Notes under the pieces: generated by a model
Told to the model about the DNA's origin: nothing
What the model saw: the letters and a program-made list of their open reading frames with translations, nothing else
Database searches by the model: none
Shown here: positions 14,520 through 20,911 of the stretch, in pieces
Position numbering within the stretch: position 1 is the stretch's first letter
Layout of the letters: the number at the start of each line of letters is the position of its first letter
Origin: Eubacterium sp.
Lineage (GTDB): Bacteria; Bacillota; Clostridia; Lachnospirales; Lachnospiraceae
DNA length: 64,000 bases
NCBI GenBank assembly: GCA_017965495.1
Contig: JAGCPW010000095.1
Coordinates: 1-64,000 of the forward strand
Reading direction: 5' to 3'
Position numbers and translations under genes: made by a program

Positions 14520-14969
14520 TTACTTTACTGGGTTAACATAGACATTGCTTCTAAAACGGTAAGTTCTTCCTTTTTCATCCAGTGCTATCACTTCTCTGCC
14601 GTCGATGTATTCAGTAGTGTACACCTTATTTTCATATATAAATTTTTCCATTGGCATTAAACGCCATGCCTTGAACCACAGCTTTTCAAAAGCCTTTGGT
14701 GTATACTGCACACCCATAGCTCTCAGCATGAGAAGTGCAAAACCGATGTTCATGTCATAGATGTCGTTAGGGTTGCATCTTGTTTTGAAGATTTTTACAT
14801 CACCGTTCTTGTTTGTGCGAATCAGCACACTTGTCACAGCTTCCTCCGTTACGTCGCTGTTATCGTCAAGGCTAAATGAAAGATTTGGGTGCTTTTCCTT
14901 GTAGTCGCTGAAATCTTCAAATACCTCTTTTACAAGTGTGTTCATGTTTGAGTAGTTGTAATTTTTCAT
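14520..14969 (-). CDS. Divergent GNFVV-family protein, 149 aa
   Basis: Keeps the central pattern VLIRTNKNGDVKIFKTRCNP then NDIYDMNIGFALLMLRAMGV and a beta-rich C-terminus (EKFIYENKVYTTEYIDGREV). Lacks the GNFVV box itself, so assignment to the family is weaker than for the neighbours. Single-gene unit. Confidence 0.7.
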   Translation of the reverse strand: MKNYNYSNMNTLVKEVFEDFSDYKEKHPNLSFSLDDNSDVTEEAVTSVLIRTNKNGDVKIFKTRCNPNDIYDMNIGFALLMLRAMGVQYTPKAFEKLWFKAWRLMPMEKFIYENKVYTTEYIDGREVIALDEKGRTYRFRSNVYVNPVK

Positions 14970-15051
14970 AGTTATTATCCTTCCGGTTTTTGGGACTTGA
15001 ACCTGTCCTTTTCTATGTTCTTATTATAACATATTCCGCCGTGATTGTCAA
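14970..15051 (-). promoter_or_regulatory. Promoter and class A leader hairpin (last copy)
   Basis: TTGACA (15046-15051), 17 nt, TATAAT (15023-15028). Hairpin 14993-15008: GGAC, loop AGGTTCAA, GTCC. Units to the right do not carry this hairpin. Confidence 0.88.
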
Positions 15052-15092
15052 GTGGTTTTTAAAAATTTTTTATTACCAATTTCTGGAAAAAC

Positions 15093-15100
15093 GCCCGGGC
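15093..15100. repeat. GCCCGGGC module copy 17
   Basis: Left CTGGAAAAAC, right AAAATGCCATAAAATGGTAA. Confidence 0.88.
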
Positions 15101-15136
15101 AAAATGCCATAAAATGGTAATAATACCATAGAAAGA

Positions 15137-15158
15137 AACCGCCCATTTTTGAGCGGTT
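15137..15158 (-). terminator. Intrinsic terminator
   Basis: AACCGC/GCGGTT hairpin around TCAAAAATG, then TCTTTCTATG on the - strand; 20 nt beyond the stop of the 15179 gene. Confidence 0.78.
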
Positions 15159-15178
15159 CCCATGGAGGTATATGGTTA

Positions 15179-15541
15179 TTAAGATAATTTCTTCTTTAAG
15201 CGGTTCTTGAACTCGATTATGTTAAGTTCTTCCTTTAAATCCCATTCTAAACTCTCACATATTCTACGCAGTTTAATCCATACGCAACCAGCAGTGAGTT
15301 CCAGTATGTGGTCATCATTCTCAAATCGTTCCATGGCTTTAATTACCGGTTCATAATTTATACGGAACAGGTCTGCGTAGTATTCCGGCGAACCGTCCAG
15401 CTCTCCATTATAATCGTCAGCAAGGTTGTCAATAACATCCCAAGCTTCTGTAACATCGTCAGGGGTGTGAGTGTTGTCATCATTGATAACAGCCTTGAAA
15501 GCTTCGATTAATTTATAAATGTGTTTTGTTCTTAAATCCAT
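15179..15541 (-). CDS. Hypothetical helical acidic protein, 120 aa
   Basis: Not recognised. Helical, acidic, ending in a basic KNRLKKKLS tail. ATG with GAAAGGA 8 nt upstream. Its leader lacks the class A hairpin, marking the change of leader type at 15 kb. Confidence 0.74.
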   Translation of the reverse strand: MDLRTKHIYKLIEAFKAVINDDNTHTPDDVTEAWDVIDNLADDYNGELDGSPEYYADLFRINYEPVIKAMERFENDDHILELTAGCVWIKLRRICESLEWDLKEELNIIEFKNRLKKKLS

Positions 15542-15617
15542 AAAATCAAGTCCTTTCGGTTTGGTTGTTTCTTTTACCCTGTAATTATATTATATCATAA
15601 CGGGGTATAAAAGTCAA
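15542..15617 (-). promoter_or_regulatory. Promoter
   Basis: TTGACT (15612-15617), 17 nt, TATAAT (15589-15594). Leader reads ACAGGGTAAAAGAAACAACC; no class A hairpin. Confidence 0.82.
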
Positions 15618-15658
15618 TAGTTTTTAAAAAAATTTTTTATGGTATTTTATGGAAAAAT

Positions 15659-15666
15659 GCCCGGGC
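15659..15666. repeat. GCCCGGGC module copy 18
   Basis: Lies between two divergent promoters (15589 - strand and 15698 + strand), so one copy may serve both. Confidence 0.87.
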
Positions 15667-15697
15667 AAAATGGTAGAAAATACCATAAAAATTATGC

Positions 15698-15751
15698 TTG
15701 ACATTCGCGGCGAAATGTGATATAATATAAATATAGAAAGGTGGTAGTATT
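15698..15751 (+). promoter_or_regulatory. + strand promoter with operator-like motif in the spacer
   Basis: TTGACA (15698-15703), 17 nt, TATAAT (15721-15726). The spacer begins TTCGCGGCGAA (15704-15714), so a protein bound there would block RNA polymerase. GAAAGGTGG at 15737 is the ribosome binding site. Confidence 0.84.
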
Positions 15752-16090
15752 ATGAATACTAAATTAACTTTGGTAGATAAAATAGCATTAATAGTTTGTG
15801 CAATACTTGCGGTTGTTGCTGTGGTTGATGGTACTAATAGTGTCAAAAATGTGCCTACGGTAACTTTTGATTCTCAGTGGATGGAAAGTTTTGCAGAAGA
15901 AAACGGTGAAGATGTCATTTATTGGGAAATAGATTGGGTGGGTGATAGTGTGTGTCGTAGGTATGAATACACAGCACACAAAAAGACAAAAATCCATATC
16001 TACTATGAATGTGAAGATTATTCCAGTGGCTTTGAAGTGGTAATGAATCCTGAAACTGGAAGATGTACAATTTGGGAAAGCGGACATTAA
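15752..16090 (+). CDS. Membrane-anchored protein, 112 aa
   Basis: N-terminal hydrophobic segment (about 9-27, IALIVCAILAVVAVVDG) then a beta-rich acidic domain with two cysteines (about 70-105). Orientation with domain outside is possible. Opposite in strand to its neighbours and with its own terminator. Not recognised. Confidence 0.74.
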   Translation: MNTKLTLVDKIALIVCAILAVVAVVDGTNSVKNVPTVTFDSQWMESFAEENGEDVIYWEIDWVGDSVCRRYEYTAHKKTKIHIYYECEDYSSGFEVVMNPETGRCTIWESGH

Positions 16091-16098
16091 TTTGTCCG
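16081..16098 (+). terminator. Intrinsic terminator
   Basis: CGGACA-TTAATT-TGTCCG followed by TTTTCTTTTTT; the stop codon of the 15752 gene is in the loop. Confidence 0.85.
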
Positions 16099-16137
16099 TT
16101 TTCTTTTTTACCCTCAATTGGTAAATTCTGGAAAATC

Positions 16138-16145
16138 GCCCGGGC
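16138..16145. repeat. GCCCGGGC module copy 19
   Basis: Between the + terminator at 16081 and the - terminator at 16185; no promoter lies in this spacer, showing that the module is not strictly part of a promoter. Confidence 0.87.
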
Positions 16146-16184
16146 AAAATGGTAGAAAATGGTAATTATGGAATAAATGAAAGA

Positions 16185-16201
16185 GCGGCAATAAATGCCG
16201 C
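16185..16201 (-). terminator. Intrinsic terminator
   Basis: GCGGCA-TTTAT-TGCCGC then TCTTTCATTT on the - strand. Confidence 0.82.
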
Positions 16202-16208
16202 CCATGGA

Positions 16209-16415
16209 TTATTCTGAAATTTTGATTTCCACTTTTTCTTTTTCCACTATCTCAACCTCATCATCCGGTTCCAAAAGGTCAACATAGTGTATTCTAAAAT
16301 TAAAAACATTATCATCCTCATAATCGTAACTAATTTTTACAAACAACATGCCATAAAGTTTAAAATAAGTACCTATTTCAAGCTCATGAAAAGGAACTTT
16401 GTTATTATCTGTCAT
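16209..16415 (-). CDS. Hypothetical acidic protein, 68 aa
   Basis: Beta-rich with an acidic C-terminal half (EPDDEVEIVEKEKVEIKISE). The N-terminal part (HELEIGTYFKLYGMLFVKIS) resembles the small barrel segment of the GNFVV family. Start overlaps the 16405 stop. Confidence 0.7.
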   Translation of the reverse strand: MTDNNKVPFHELEIGTYFKLYGMLFVKISYDYEDDNVFNFRIHYVDLLEPDDEVEIVEKEKVEIKISE

Positions 16416-16602
16416 TACCTAAAACCTCCTCCTCATATTCAAGCTCATTACAATACTCATTGTAGCTGTATTCAAGATTATAATTCCAGTCGTATTTTCC
16501 GTCCAACAGGTCATCTTTGTGAAGACAAAAGAGTCTTACACAGTCAGCTTCTGATAAATTTTCACCTAACATTGTTGCATATTCTTCTCTTGATGGTAAC
16601 AT
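16405..16602 (-). CDS. Hypothetical acidic protein, 65 aa
   Basis: Not recognised. Very acidic, Tyr- and Asn-rich. ATG with CGGAGGAATGT upstream. First gene of a unit, overlapping 16209-16415 by 11 bases. Confidence 0.7.
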   Translation of the reverse strand: MLPSREEYATMLGENLSEADCVRLFCLHKDDLLDGKYDWNYNLEYSYNEYCNELEYEEEVLGNDR

Positions 16603-16686
16603 ATAACATTCCTCCGTTTCTTAGTGGGTATCGGCGTTTCCTTTACCCTATGTTTATATTATACCATAGTTTAATGTGAATGTCAA
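16603..16686 (-). promoter_or_regulatory. Promoter and 5'-end hairpin
   Basis: TTGACA (16681-16686), 17 nt, TATAAT (16658-16663). 5'-end hairpin GGGTA/TACCC (16644-16648 with 16626-16630) with an A-rich loop. Confidence 0.85.
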
Positions 16687-16726
16687 TAGTTTTTTAAAAA
16701 ATTTTTATGGAAATATATGGAAAAAC

Positions 16727-16734
16727 GCCCGGGC
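16727..16734. repeat. GCCCGGGC module copy 20
   Basis: Left ATGGAAATATATGGAAAAAC, right AAATTTCCATAG. Confidence 0.88.
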
Positions 16735-16772
16735 AAATTTCCATAGTTTACCAATTATACCACAAAAAGAGT

Positions 16773-16790
16773 GGCGACATCTCTGCCGCC
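16773..16790 (-). terminator. Probable terminator hairpin
   Basis: GGCGrCA/TGyCGCC stem with loop GAGA on the - strand, then ACTCTTTTTGTGG. Confidence 0.7.
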
Positions 16791-16811
16791 AAGTTCTACC
16801 ATATTTATCTA

Positions 16812-17108
16812 TTAATCTTTTATCTCTGCAATATTTGGAGTGTTCATTTTCTGTTCTATCAAAATTGCTGTACAAAGGACTAATTTTACAGCAAAGTGTA
16901 TTGCTTCCCTTGTATCTGTCATAATTTCTGACTCACCGTTTTCAGTAAGCCTGATTGTTACCTCATTTTCCTTTTCTTTCCAGTCAAGTACCTCAATAGT
17001 TCCATGGGTAATATCGGTCATTGAGTTGTACTTTTTAATTGCTTCGTAAATCTGCTGAGTGGTTAATCTTGTAAAGTCTGCATTTACCATTTTAGCTGTT
17101 TCTTTCAT
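16812..17108 (-). CDS. Hypothetical protein, 98 aa
   Basis: Beta-rich centre and a C-terminal helix (IHFAVKLVLCTAILIEQKMN) like the GLGVLWAKYN helix of the GNFVV family, to which it may be distantly related. ATG overlaps the 17105 stop (ATGA). Confidence 0.7.
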   Translation of the reverse strand: MKETAKMVNADFTRLTTQQIYEAIKKYNSMTDITHGTIEVLDWKEKENEVTIRLTENGESEIMTDTREAIHFAVKLVLCTAILIEQKMNTPNIAEIKD

Positions 17109-17251
17109 TTGTCATTTACCTCCATAAATAAATTGAACATGTTGTACTTCCAATAATCTTGGTTTGACATATTATGGATGTCAACATCCACTATACTAAC
17201 TACAAACCAAATTAACAGAATTATTGCAATGAAACTGAATAACTTTTTCAT
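17105..17251 (-). CDS. Small membrane or secreted protein, 48 aa
   Basis: Start chosen at ATG 17249-17251 with GGAGGTG 7 nt upstream. N-terminal MKKLFSFIAIILLIWFVVSI is a membrane anchor or signal-like helix; the rest is short and acidic. Coupled by ATGA overlap to the 16812 gene. Confidence 0.68.
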   Translation of the reverse strand: MKKLFSFIAIILLIWFVVSIVDVDIHNMSNQDYWKYNMFNLFMEVNDK

Positions 17252-17305
17252 TGCTATCACCTCCGTTTCTATATATATTATAACATAGAATAGGGCGGTT
17301 GTCAA
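17252..17305 (-). promoter_or_regulatory. Promoter
   Basis: TTGACA (17300-17305), 17 nt, TATAAT (17277-17282); short leader with GGAGGTG. Confidence 0.86.
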
Positions 17306-17362
17306 TACTTTTTTAAAAAAATTTTTTGCGGCGTTGGAAGAAATGGTAATAACTGGAAAATC

Positions 17363-17370
17363 GCCCGGGC
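17363..17370. repeat. GCCCGGGC module copy 21
   Basis: Between divergent promoters. A TTTCGCGGCGAAA copy lies to the right (17395-17407), inside the dyad TGCACA...TGTGCA. Confidence 0.88.
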
Positions 17371-17388
17371 AAATTGGTAGAAAATGGT

Positions 17389-17417
17389 GCACAGTTTCGC
17401 GGCGAAAGATTTGTGCA
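17389..17417. promoter_or_regulatory. Extended dyad operator candidate
   Basis: TGCACA (17389-17394) and TGTGCA (17412-17417) flank TTTCGCGGCGAAA. Similar arms (TGCACAAA or TACAAAA) surround the motif at 19.2 and 20.3 kb. It lies upstream of the 17505 gene promoter. Confidence 0.55.
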
Positions 17418-17449
17418 TTTTGCGAATAGTATTTATCATGGAACTATGC

Positions 17450-17504
17450 TATAATATATATAGTGAAAGAAACAAATAAGCCGAAAGGCAAGGAGGAATA
17501 TGTA
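17450..17504 (+). promoter_or_regulatory. + strand promoter and leader hairpin
   Basis: TATAAT (17450-17455) with TGC before it; the -35 is weak. Leader hairpin GCC-GAAA-GGC (17480-17489), then AAGGAGG. A dependence on an activator is possible because of the poor -35. Confidence 0.65.
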
Positions 17505-17672
17505 ATGAGCGATTTTGAAAAGTGCATGAGATATTGCGAAGATGAAAGTATTGGTGCAATAGTAAATGCGGAAAGAACTGTAGTAAGTGCCTATATTATG
17601 GGAACTCCGGTTCTTGAATGGCACTTCTCCAAAGATGGAAAATTACTGGAAACCATAAACTACAATAACTGA
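17505..17672 (+). CDS. Small protein, 55 aa
   Basis: ATG 17505 with AAGGAGG 8 nt upstream; an earlier ATG at 17463 lies before the hairpin and has no site. C-terminal VLEWHFSKDGKLLETI resembles EFHFSEDGELIEYW of the next gene, so they are paralogs. Function unknown. Confidence 0.7.
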   Translation: MSDFEKCMRYCEDESIGAIVNAERTVVSAYIMGTPVLEWHFSKDGKLLETINYNN

Positions 17673-17687
17673 AATGGAGGAATATGT

Positions 17688-17864
17688 ATGAGTGACAAGA
17701 ATTTAATACTCGGACTTTCCAAAAAATGGGGTAAGTTCTTCACCTCAGAACCGGACGGCGCAAACGGAACTTTTGTTAGAGTTCACGACACGAAGTATAC
17801 TGGTACAGAGTTCCATTTCTCAGAAGACGGTGAACTTATTGAATACTGGGCATTTGAAATGTAA
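17688..17864 (+). CDS. Small protein, 58 aa
   Basis: ATG at 17688 with TGGAGG 9 nt upstream; product starts MSDKNLILGLSKKWGKFFTS, ends with a beta-hairpin like its neighbour; stop TAA. Two-gene unit with 17505. Confidence 0.68.
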   Translation: MSDKNLILGLSKKWGKFFTSEPDGANGTFVRVHDTKYTGTEFHFSEDGELIEYWAFEM

Positions 17865-17870
17865 CATAAT

Positions 17871-17892
17871 GCGACCTCGGAAACGGGGTCGC
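17871..17892 (+). terminator. Intrinsic terminator
   Basis: GCGACCTC/GgGGTCGC stem with loop GGAAAC, then CCTTTTATTT. Confidence 0.8.
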
Positions 17893-17929
17893 CCTTTTAT
17901 TTGGTAGAACTGGAAAATTCTGGAAAATC

Positions 17930-17937
17930 GCCCGGGC
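17930..17937. repeat. GCCCGGGC module copy 22
   Basis: In a convergent spacer between two terminators; left half-sites TGGAAA twice, right AAATTTCCATAG. Confidence 0.88.
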
Positions 17938-17974
17938 AAATTTCCATAGTTTACCAACTATGGAACAAGAAAAC

Positions 17975-17994
17975 ACCGCCAAATTAATGGCGGT
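17975..17994 (-). terminator. Intrinsic terminator
   Basis: ACCGCCA/TGGCGGT stem with 6-nt loop, then GTTTTCTTG on the - strand; 40 nt beyond the 18035 stop. Confidence 0.8.
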
Positions 17995-18034
17995 ATTTTC
18001 CATGGAGGTATATGTCAAATTAATTGGAAATTAC

Positions 18035-18412
18035 TTACTTTATACAACCCGCATAAATGAACATTTTGTTAAGTATGTCAGTTGTATTCTCCTGATACCT
18101 ATTGATAAGTTCCTTAACAGACAGTAAACCAAAATCAGAATACACTAACTGTTCTGTCTTGTATAACGTGTTGCCTTCGTCGTCTGAATACTTAGAAATT
18201 ATCAAATCCTCCGTTGACATGGACAATTCCATATTCTCCAAATATTCTCTTAAATGGTCCTTGTTAAGGGTTGCTAAGGAAAAGAAATTTTTTGTTTCAC
18301 ATAAATATTCTACGTGTGCCCATAATGCACTATCATCAATATCATCAAAATGGTGATATGTGAATCCCTCTAAATCAAAATCAAAAGTTTCAACAGTTAA
18401 TAACATTTTCAT
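18035..18412 (-). CDS. Hypothetical acidic protein, 125 aa
   Basis: Not recognised. Acidic, mostly helical, no membrane segment. ATG with AGGAGGG 9 nt upstream, preceded by a GCC-GAAA-GGC hairpin. Confidence 0.74.
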   Translation of the reverse strand: MKMLLTVETFDFDLEGFTYHHFDDIDDSALWAHVEYLCETKNFFSLATLNKDHLREYLENMELSMSTEDLIISKYSDDEGNTLYKTEQLVYSDFGLLSVKELINRYQENTTDILNKMFIYAGCIK

Positions 18413-18488
18413 AATATAACCCTCCTGCCTTTCGGCTTTGTCATTTCTTCTATGATTATATTATACCACTTTCAAGGGGTTATGTCAA
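18413..18488 (-). promoter_or_regulatory. Promoter and GCC-GAAA-GGC leader hairpin
   Basis: TTGACA (18483-18488), 17 nt, TATAAT (18460-18465). Hairpin 18427-18436 directly before AGGAGG. Confidence 0.84.
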
Positions 18489-18592
18489 CACTTTTCGCCG
18501 CCAAAAGTTGTGGCTCTTTTTTGTGCAAATTCACCAATAGACGTAGCTCCCATACAATGTCATTAATGGTAAATTTTTCCTCGAAATTCAAT
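18489..18592 (-). ncRNA. Short transcribed segment of unknown nature
   Basis: Downstream of the promoter at 18599-18627 and upstream of the next promoter. It holds one ATGGGAGCT word (18545-18553) and a TTTTGGCGGCGAAAAG motif. A 22-codon frame MGATSIGEFAQKRATTFGGE begins at that word. It may be a remnant gene, a leader or a small RNA. Confidence 0.3.
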
Positions 18593-18598
18593 ATACAT

Positions 18599-18627
18599 AT
18601 TATACCACACCTTTCACTATTTGTCAA
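18599..18627 (-). promoter_or_regulatory. Promoter without an obvious gene
   Basis: TTGACA (18622-18627), 17 nt, TATAAT (18599-18604), as strong as the others, but followed within 110 nt by a second promoter. Confidence 0.78.
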
Positions 18628-18649
18628 CACTTCCACTTTTTGGAAAATC

Positions 18650-18657
18650 GCCCGGGC
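18650..18657. repeat. GCCCGGGC module copy 23
   Basis: Left TTTTTGGAAAATC, right AAATTTCCAAAATATGGTAA. Confidence 0.88.
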
Positions 18658-18695
18658 AAATTTCCAAAATATGGTAATTATGGAGTAAAAGAAAA

Positions 18696-18714
18696 ACTGG
18701 GCAAAATACCCAGT
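18696..18714 (-). terminator. Intrinsic terminator
   Basis: ACTGGG/CCCAGT hairpin then TTTTCTTTTA on the - strand; 37 nt beyond the 18752 stop. Confidence 0.82.
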
Positions 18715-18751
18715 CTTTCCAAGAAACAAACAAACGAATGAGGTTTGGAAA

Positions 18752-19027
18752 TTACGGCTTTTCTTTTACTTGGATGGAAATGTCAACCAGTTCAAAATCA
18801 ATTGGGTCTTCTCTACTAAAATCCCATATTAAGGATTTAGATTCCTCCACATCAATAGTTTCCTTATCTTCTAAATCAAACATGATTACGTCAGATATTT
18901 TAAGACTCAGGTGCCCATCTATTGGATGAATGAATGTTGTGCCTACTGGCATTAAATCCCACTGTTCAGTTATCATAGGTCTTGGTTCACGTTTAACCTT
19001 TATAGTTGTTAATTCTCTCTTAGTCAT
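18752..19027 (-). CDS. Hypothetical protein, 91 aa
   Basis: Basic N-terminus (MTKRELTTIKVKREPRP), then a beta-rich acidic domain with LMPVGTTFIHPIDGHLSLKI, reminiscent of the barrel segment in the GNFVV family. ATG with GGAGGAATAAGCT upstream. Second gene after the 29-aa peptide. Confidence 0.72.
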   Translation of the reverse strand: MTKRELTTIKVKREPRPMITEQWDLMPVGTTFIHPIDGHLSLKISDVIMFDLEDKETIDVEESKSLIWDFSREDPIDFELVDISIQVKEKP

Positions 19028-19044
19028 AGCTTATTCCTCCATTT

Positions 19045-19134
19045 TTATCCAAAAATTACGTTTACGATTGCGATGATAAGACTTGTTAAGCCCGCTGCCT
19101 GAACAAAAGCCTTGATGTCGATATAATTCTTCAT
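19045..19134 (-). CDS. Tiny membrane peptide, 29 aa
   Basis: ATG at 19132-19134 with GGAGGT 7 nt upstream, stop TAA (19045-19047). Starts MKNYIDIKAFVQAAGLTSLI and continues hydrophobic to the end: one membrane helix. First gene of the unit; the ribosome binding site of the next gene follows the stop. Confidence 0.62.
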   Translation of the reverse strand: MKNYIDIKAFVQAAGLTSLIIAIVNVIFG

Positions 19135-19212
19135 ACCATTTACCTCCAATTCTCTTTTGGGTTTTCCTTTACCCTGTAATTATATTATACCATACCTCTA
19201 AGAGAATGTCAA
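19135..19212 (-). promoter_or_regulatory. Promoter and 5'-end hairpin
   Basis: TTGACA (19207-19212), 17 nt, TATAAT (19184-19189). Hairpin GGGT/ACCC (19171-19174 with 19159-19162), loop AAAGGAAA. Confidence 0.85.
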
Positions 19213-19231
19213 CACCTTTTTAATAAAATAC

Positions 19232-19261
19232 TGCACAAATTCGCGGCGAAATTTTTGTGCA
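19232..19261. promoter_or_regulatory. Extended dyad operator candidate
   Basis: TTCGCGGCGAA (19240-19250) inside TGCACAAA and TTTGTGCA arms; about 20 bp upstream of the -35 element at 19207. Confidence 0.6.
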
Positions 19262-19289
19262 ATCTGCTATTACCAAAATCTGGAAAATC

Positions 19290-19297
19290 GCCCGGGC
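19290..19297. repeat. GCCCGGGC module copy 24
   Basis: Left CTGGAAAATC, right AATTTACCATAATCTACCA. A GCACACGGGC variant follows at 19321. Confidence 0.88.
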
Positions 19298-19335
19298 AAT
19301 TTACCATAATCTACCATTTTGCACACGGGCAAATT

Positions 19336-19369
19336 GCCAAACACTCCCATTTTACTGGAAGTGTTTGGC
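19336..19369 (-). terminator. Intrinsic terminator
   Basis: GCCAAACACT/AGTGTTTGGC 10-bp stem, seven nt after the 19376 stop; weak U-tract. Confidence 0.75.
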
Positions 19370-19375
19370 TGAGTA

Positions 19376-19678
19376 TTATTCCCAGTATTTACCTAATTTT
19401 TCTGCGTAAAGATGACCCTTAAATATGCCATCATAGTAAAAATCTGCCAGAGATTCAAATATTTCCATTTCTTCCTCTGTTAACCCTGAGAAGTCGCCTG
19501 TAAAAGCTTTTTCTATATCCTTTACAGTACCTTCCCAGCACTTGTCAAAATCATCCATACTGAGCGGACGCATTCTTATTTTGCAAATAGGACTTGTGAA
19601 CTTGGCACAGGTTGATTCACTTGCAAGGCTCTCGATTTCTTTGCTCATTTCGATAATTCTTCTTACTGCTAATGTCAT
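19376..19678 (-). CDS. Hypothetical acidic protein, 100 aa
   Basis: Start chosen at ATG 19676-19678 with GGAGG 9 nt upstream (an earlier ATG overlaps that site). Helical, acidic; two cysteines. Not recognised. Confidence 0.72.
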   Translation of the reverse strand: MTLAVRRIIEMSKEIESLASESTCAKFTSPICKIRMRPLSMDDFDKCWEGTVKDIEKAFTGDFSGLTEEEMEIFESLADFYYDGIFKGHLYAEKLGKYWE

Positions 19679-19776
19679 AATAACTACCTCCATAAATATA
19701 CCATATGTTTCTTAAAGGGTTTTTGTTTTCCCTTACCTTATGTTTATATTATATCATAGTTTAATGTGAATGTCAA
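19679..19776 (-). promoter_or_regulatory. Promoter and 5'-end hairpin
   Basis: TTGACA (19771-19776), 17 nt, TATAAT (19748-19753). Hairpin AAGGG/CCCTT (19730-19734 with 19715-19719), A-rich loop. Confidence 0.86.
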
Positions 19777-19887
19777 CACCTTTTTAAAAATTTTTTTATT
19801 GTCATATTGCACAAATTTCGCCGCGAAAATTCTACTGGAAATAATTGGAAAATTGCCCGTGGACAAATTGGGAATAACTGGAAAAAT

Positions 19888-19895
19888 GCCCGGGC
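19888..19895. repeat. GCCCGGGC module copy 25
   Basis: A second, degenerate copy TTGCCCGTGGACAAATTGG lies 34 bp to the left (about 19852-19870), as if duplicated and decaying. TTTCGCCGCGAAA at 19816-19828 preceded by TTGCACAAA. Confidence 0.87.
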
Positions 19896-19932
19896 AATTT
19901 ACCATAAAATGACAATTGTGGCACAAAAGAAA

Positions 19933-19953
19933 ACCGCCCAAAAATTGGACGGT
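19933..19953 (-). terminator. Intrinsic terminator
   Basis: ACCGyCCA/TGGrCGGT stem then TTTTCTTTTG on the - strand; 30 nt beyond the 19983 stop. Confidence 0.8.
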
Positions 19954-19982
19954 CTTCCATTTATATGGAGGTGTTGGAAATA

Positions 19983-20198
19983 TCAAGCGCGGTGGTAAAC
20001 ATTGTAAATGGTGTCAAGAATGTCCGCCATTTCCCTTTTGTTTACGGGTGGAGAAAGTCTGTCAATGCCGCCAAATTCTCCTCTTTTTACCAGTGAAACG
20101 GCACCATTGGCATATTCTAACTGATAGTAGTTTCTACCAGTTTTTGCCTTTAAGTTCTCAAGTTTGATATTAAGTAAAGTTTTAGTAATGATTCCCAT
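19983..20198 (-). CDS. Hypothetical protein, 71 aa
   Basis: Beta-rich, basic (IKLENLKAKTGRNYYQLEYA). ATG with AGAGGT 9 nt upstream; stop TGA. Not recognised. Confidence 0.72.
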   Translation of the reverse strand: MGIITKTLLNIKLENLKAKTGRNYYQLEYANGAVSLVKRGEFGGIDRLSPPVNKREMADILDTIYNVYHRA

Positions 20199-20287
20199 AA
20201 TAATATACCTCTTTCCACTATTACCCTGTTGGGTTGTTTTCTTTGTTTCTATGATTATATTATATCATATCGGCGGGAACTTGTCAA
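20199..20287 (-). promoter_or_regulatory. Promoter and leader hairpin
   Basis: TTGACA (20282-20287), 17 nt, TATAAT (20259-20264). Hairpin ACCC-AACA-GGGT (20223-20234). Confidence 0.85.
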
Positions 20288-20319
20288 CACTTTTTTGAAA
20301 AAATTTTATTGTGATATTA

Positions 20320-20345
20320 TACAAAATCGCGGCGAATTTTTGTAT
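20320..20345. promoter_or_regulatory. Extended dyad operator candidate
   Basis: TCGCGGCGA core (20327-20335) with TACAAAA and TTTTTGTA arms, upstream of the promoter at 20259-20287. Confidence 0.58.
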
Positions 20346-20374
20346 GGTTTGCTACTGGTAGAATCTGGAAAATT

Positions 20375-20382
20375 GCCCGGGC
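20375..20382. repeat. GCCCGGGC module copy 26
   Basis: Left CTGGTAGAATCTGGAAAATT, right AAATTGGTAAAATATGGTAA. Confidence 0.88.
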
Positions 20383-20420
20383 AAATTGGTAAAATATGGT
20401 AATTCTTCCACAAATGGAAT

Positions 20421-20446
20421 GGAAGCCTTGTTTTACCAAGACTTCC
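20421..20446 (-). terminator. Intrinsic terminator
   Basis: GGAAGyCTTG/CAAGrCTTCC stem with 6-nt loop, nine nt after the 20455 stop. Confidence 0.77.
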
Positions 20447-20454
20447 AAATTCAC

Positions 20455-20658
20455 TTAATAAGCCCATTCTCTGTCATTGGAATATATTTCCCATCTTGGG
20501 TCTTCCTTCAGCTTTCTTGTAGTAATGGAATAATCTTCCTCGCTTTTAATTTTTCCCAGGTCTCTGTAATATTCTACCATTTTTGGAACATCTTCCTCGT
20601 AATAACATCTTACTGGAAACATTTCACCCTTTATCCTTATTTCCCAAACCTTTGCCAT
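20455..20658 (-). CDS. Hypothetical protein, 67 aa
   Basis: Start chosen at ATG 20656-20658 with GAAAGGAATGG upstream. Charged, mixed helix and strand (MAKVWEIRIKGEMFPVRCYY). Not recognised. Confidence 0.7.
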   Translation of the reverse strand: MAKVWEIRIKGEMFPVRCYYEEDVPKMVEYYRDLGKIKSEEDYSITTRKLKEDPRWEIYSNDREWAY

Positions 20659-20738
20659 AATTACCATTCCTTTCCGCCTATCGGCTTCCTTTGTTGTTTC
20701 TATGATTATATTATACCATAGATTTATTAGAATGTCAA
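20659..20738 (-). promoter_or_regulatory. Promoter and GCC-GATA-GGC leader hairpin
   Basis: TTGACA (20733-20738), 17 nt, TATAAT (20710-20715). Hairpin 20676-20685 just before GGAAAGGA. Confidence 0.85.
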
Positions 20739-20815
20739 CACATTTTCAGAAAAAATTTATTGTGATATTGCACAAATTTTGCCGCGAAAATTCTACTGGT
20801 AAAATATGGAAAAAT

Positions 20816-20823
20816 GCCCGGGC
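20816..20823. repeat. GCCCGGGC module copy 27
   Basis: Variant companion TTTTGCCGCGAAAA with TTGCACAAA at 20769; right AAATTTCCAAAATATGGTAA. Confidence 0.88.
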
Positions 20824-20861
20824 AAATTTCCAAAATATGGTAATTATGGAACAAACAGAAA

Positions 20862-20887
20862 GGAAGCCTTGTTTTACCAAGACCTCC
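20862..20887 (-). terminator. Degenerate terminator hairpin
   Basis: Clearly related to that at 20421 but with two mismatches in the stem, so probably weaker. Confidence 0.6.
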
Positions 20888-20911
20888 ATTCTTTGTTATT
20901 TAGGAGAAATA

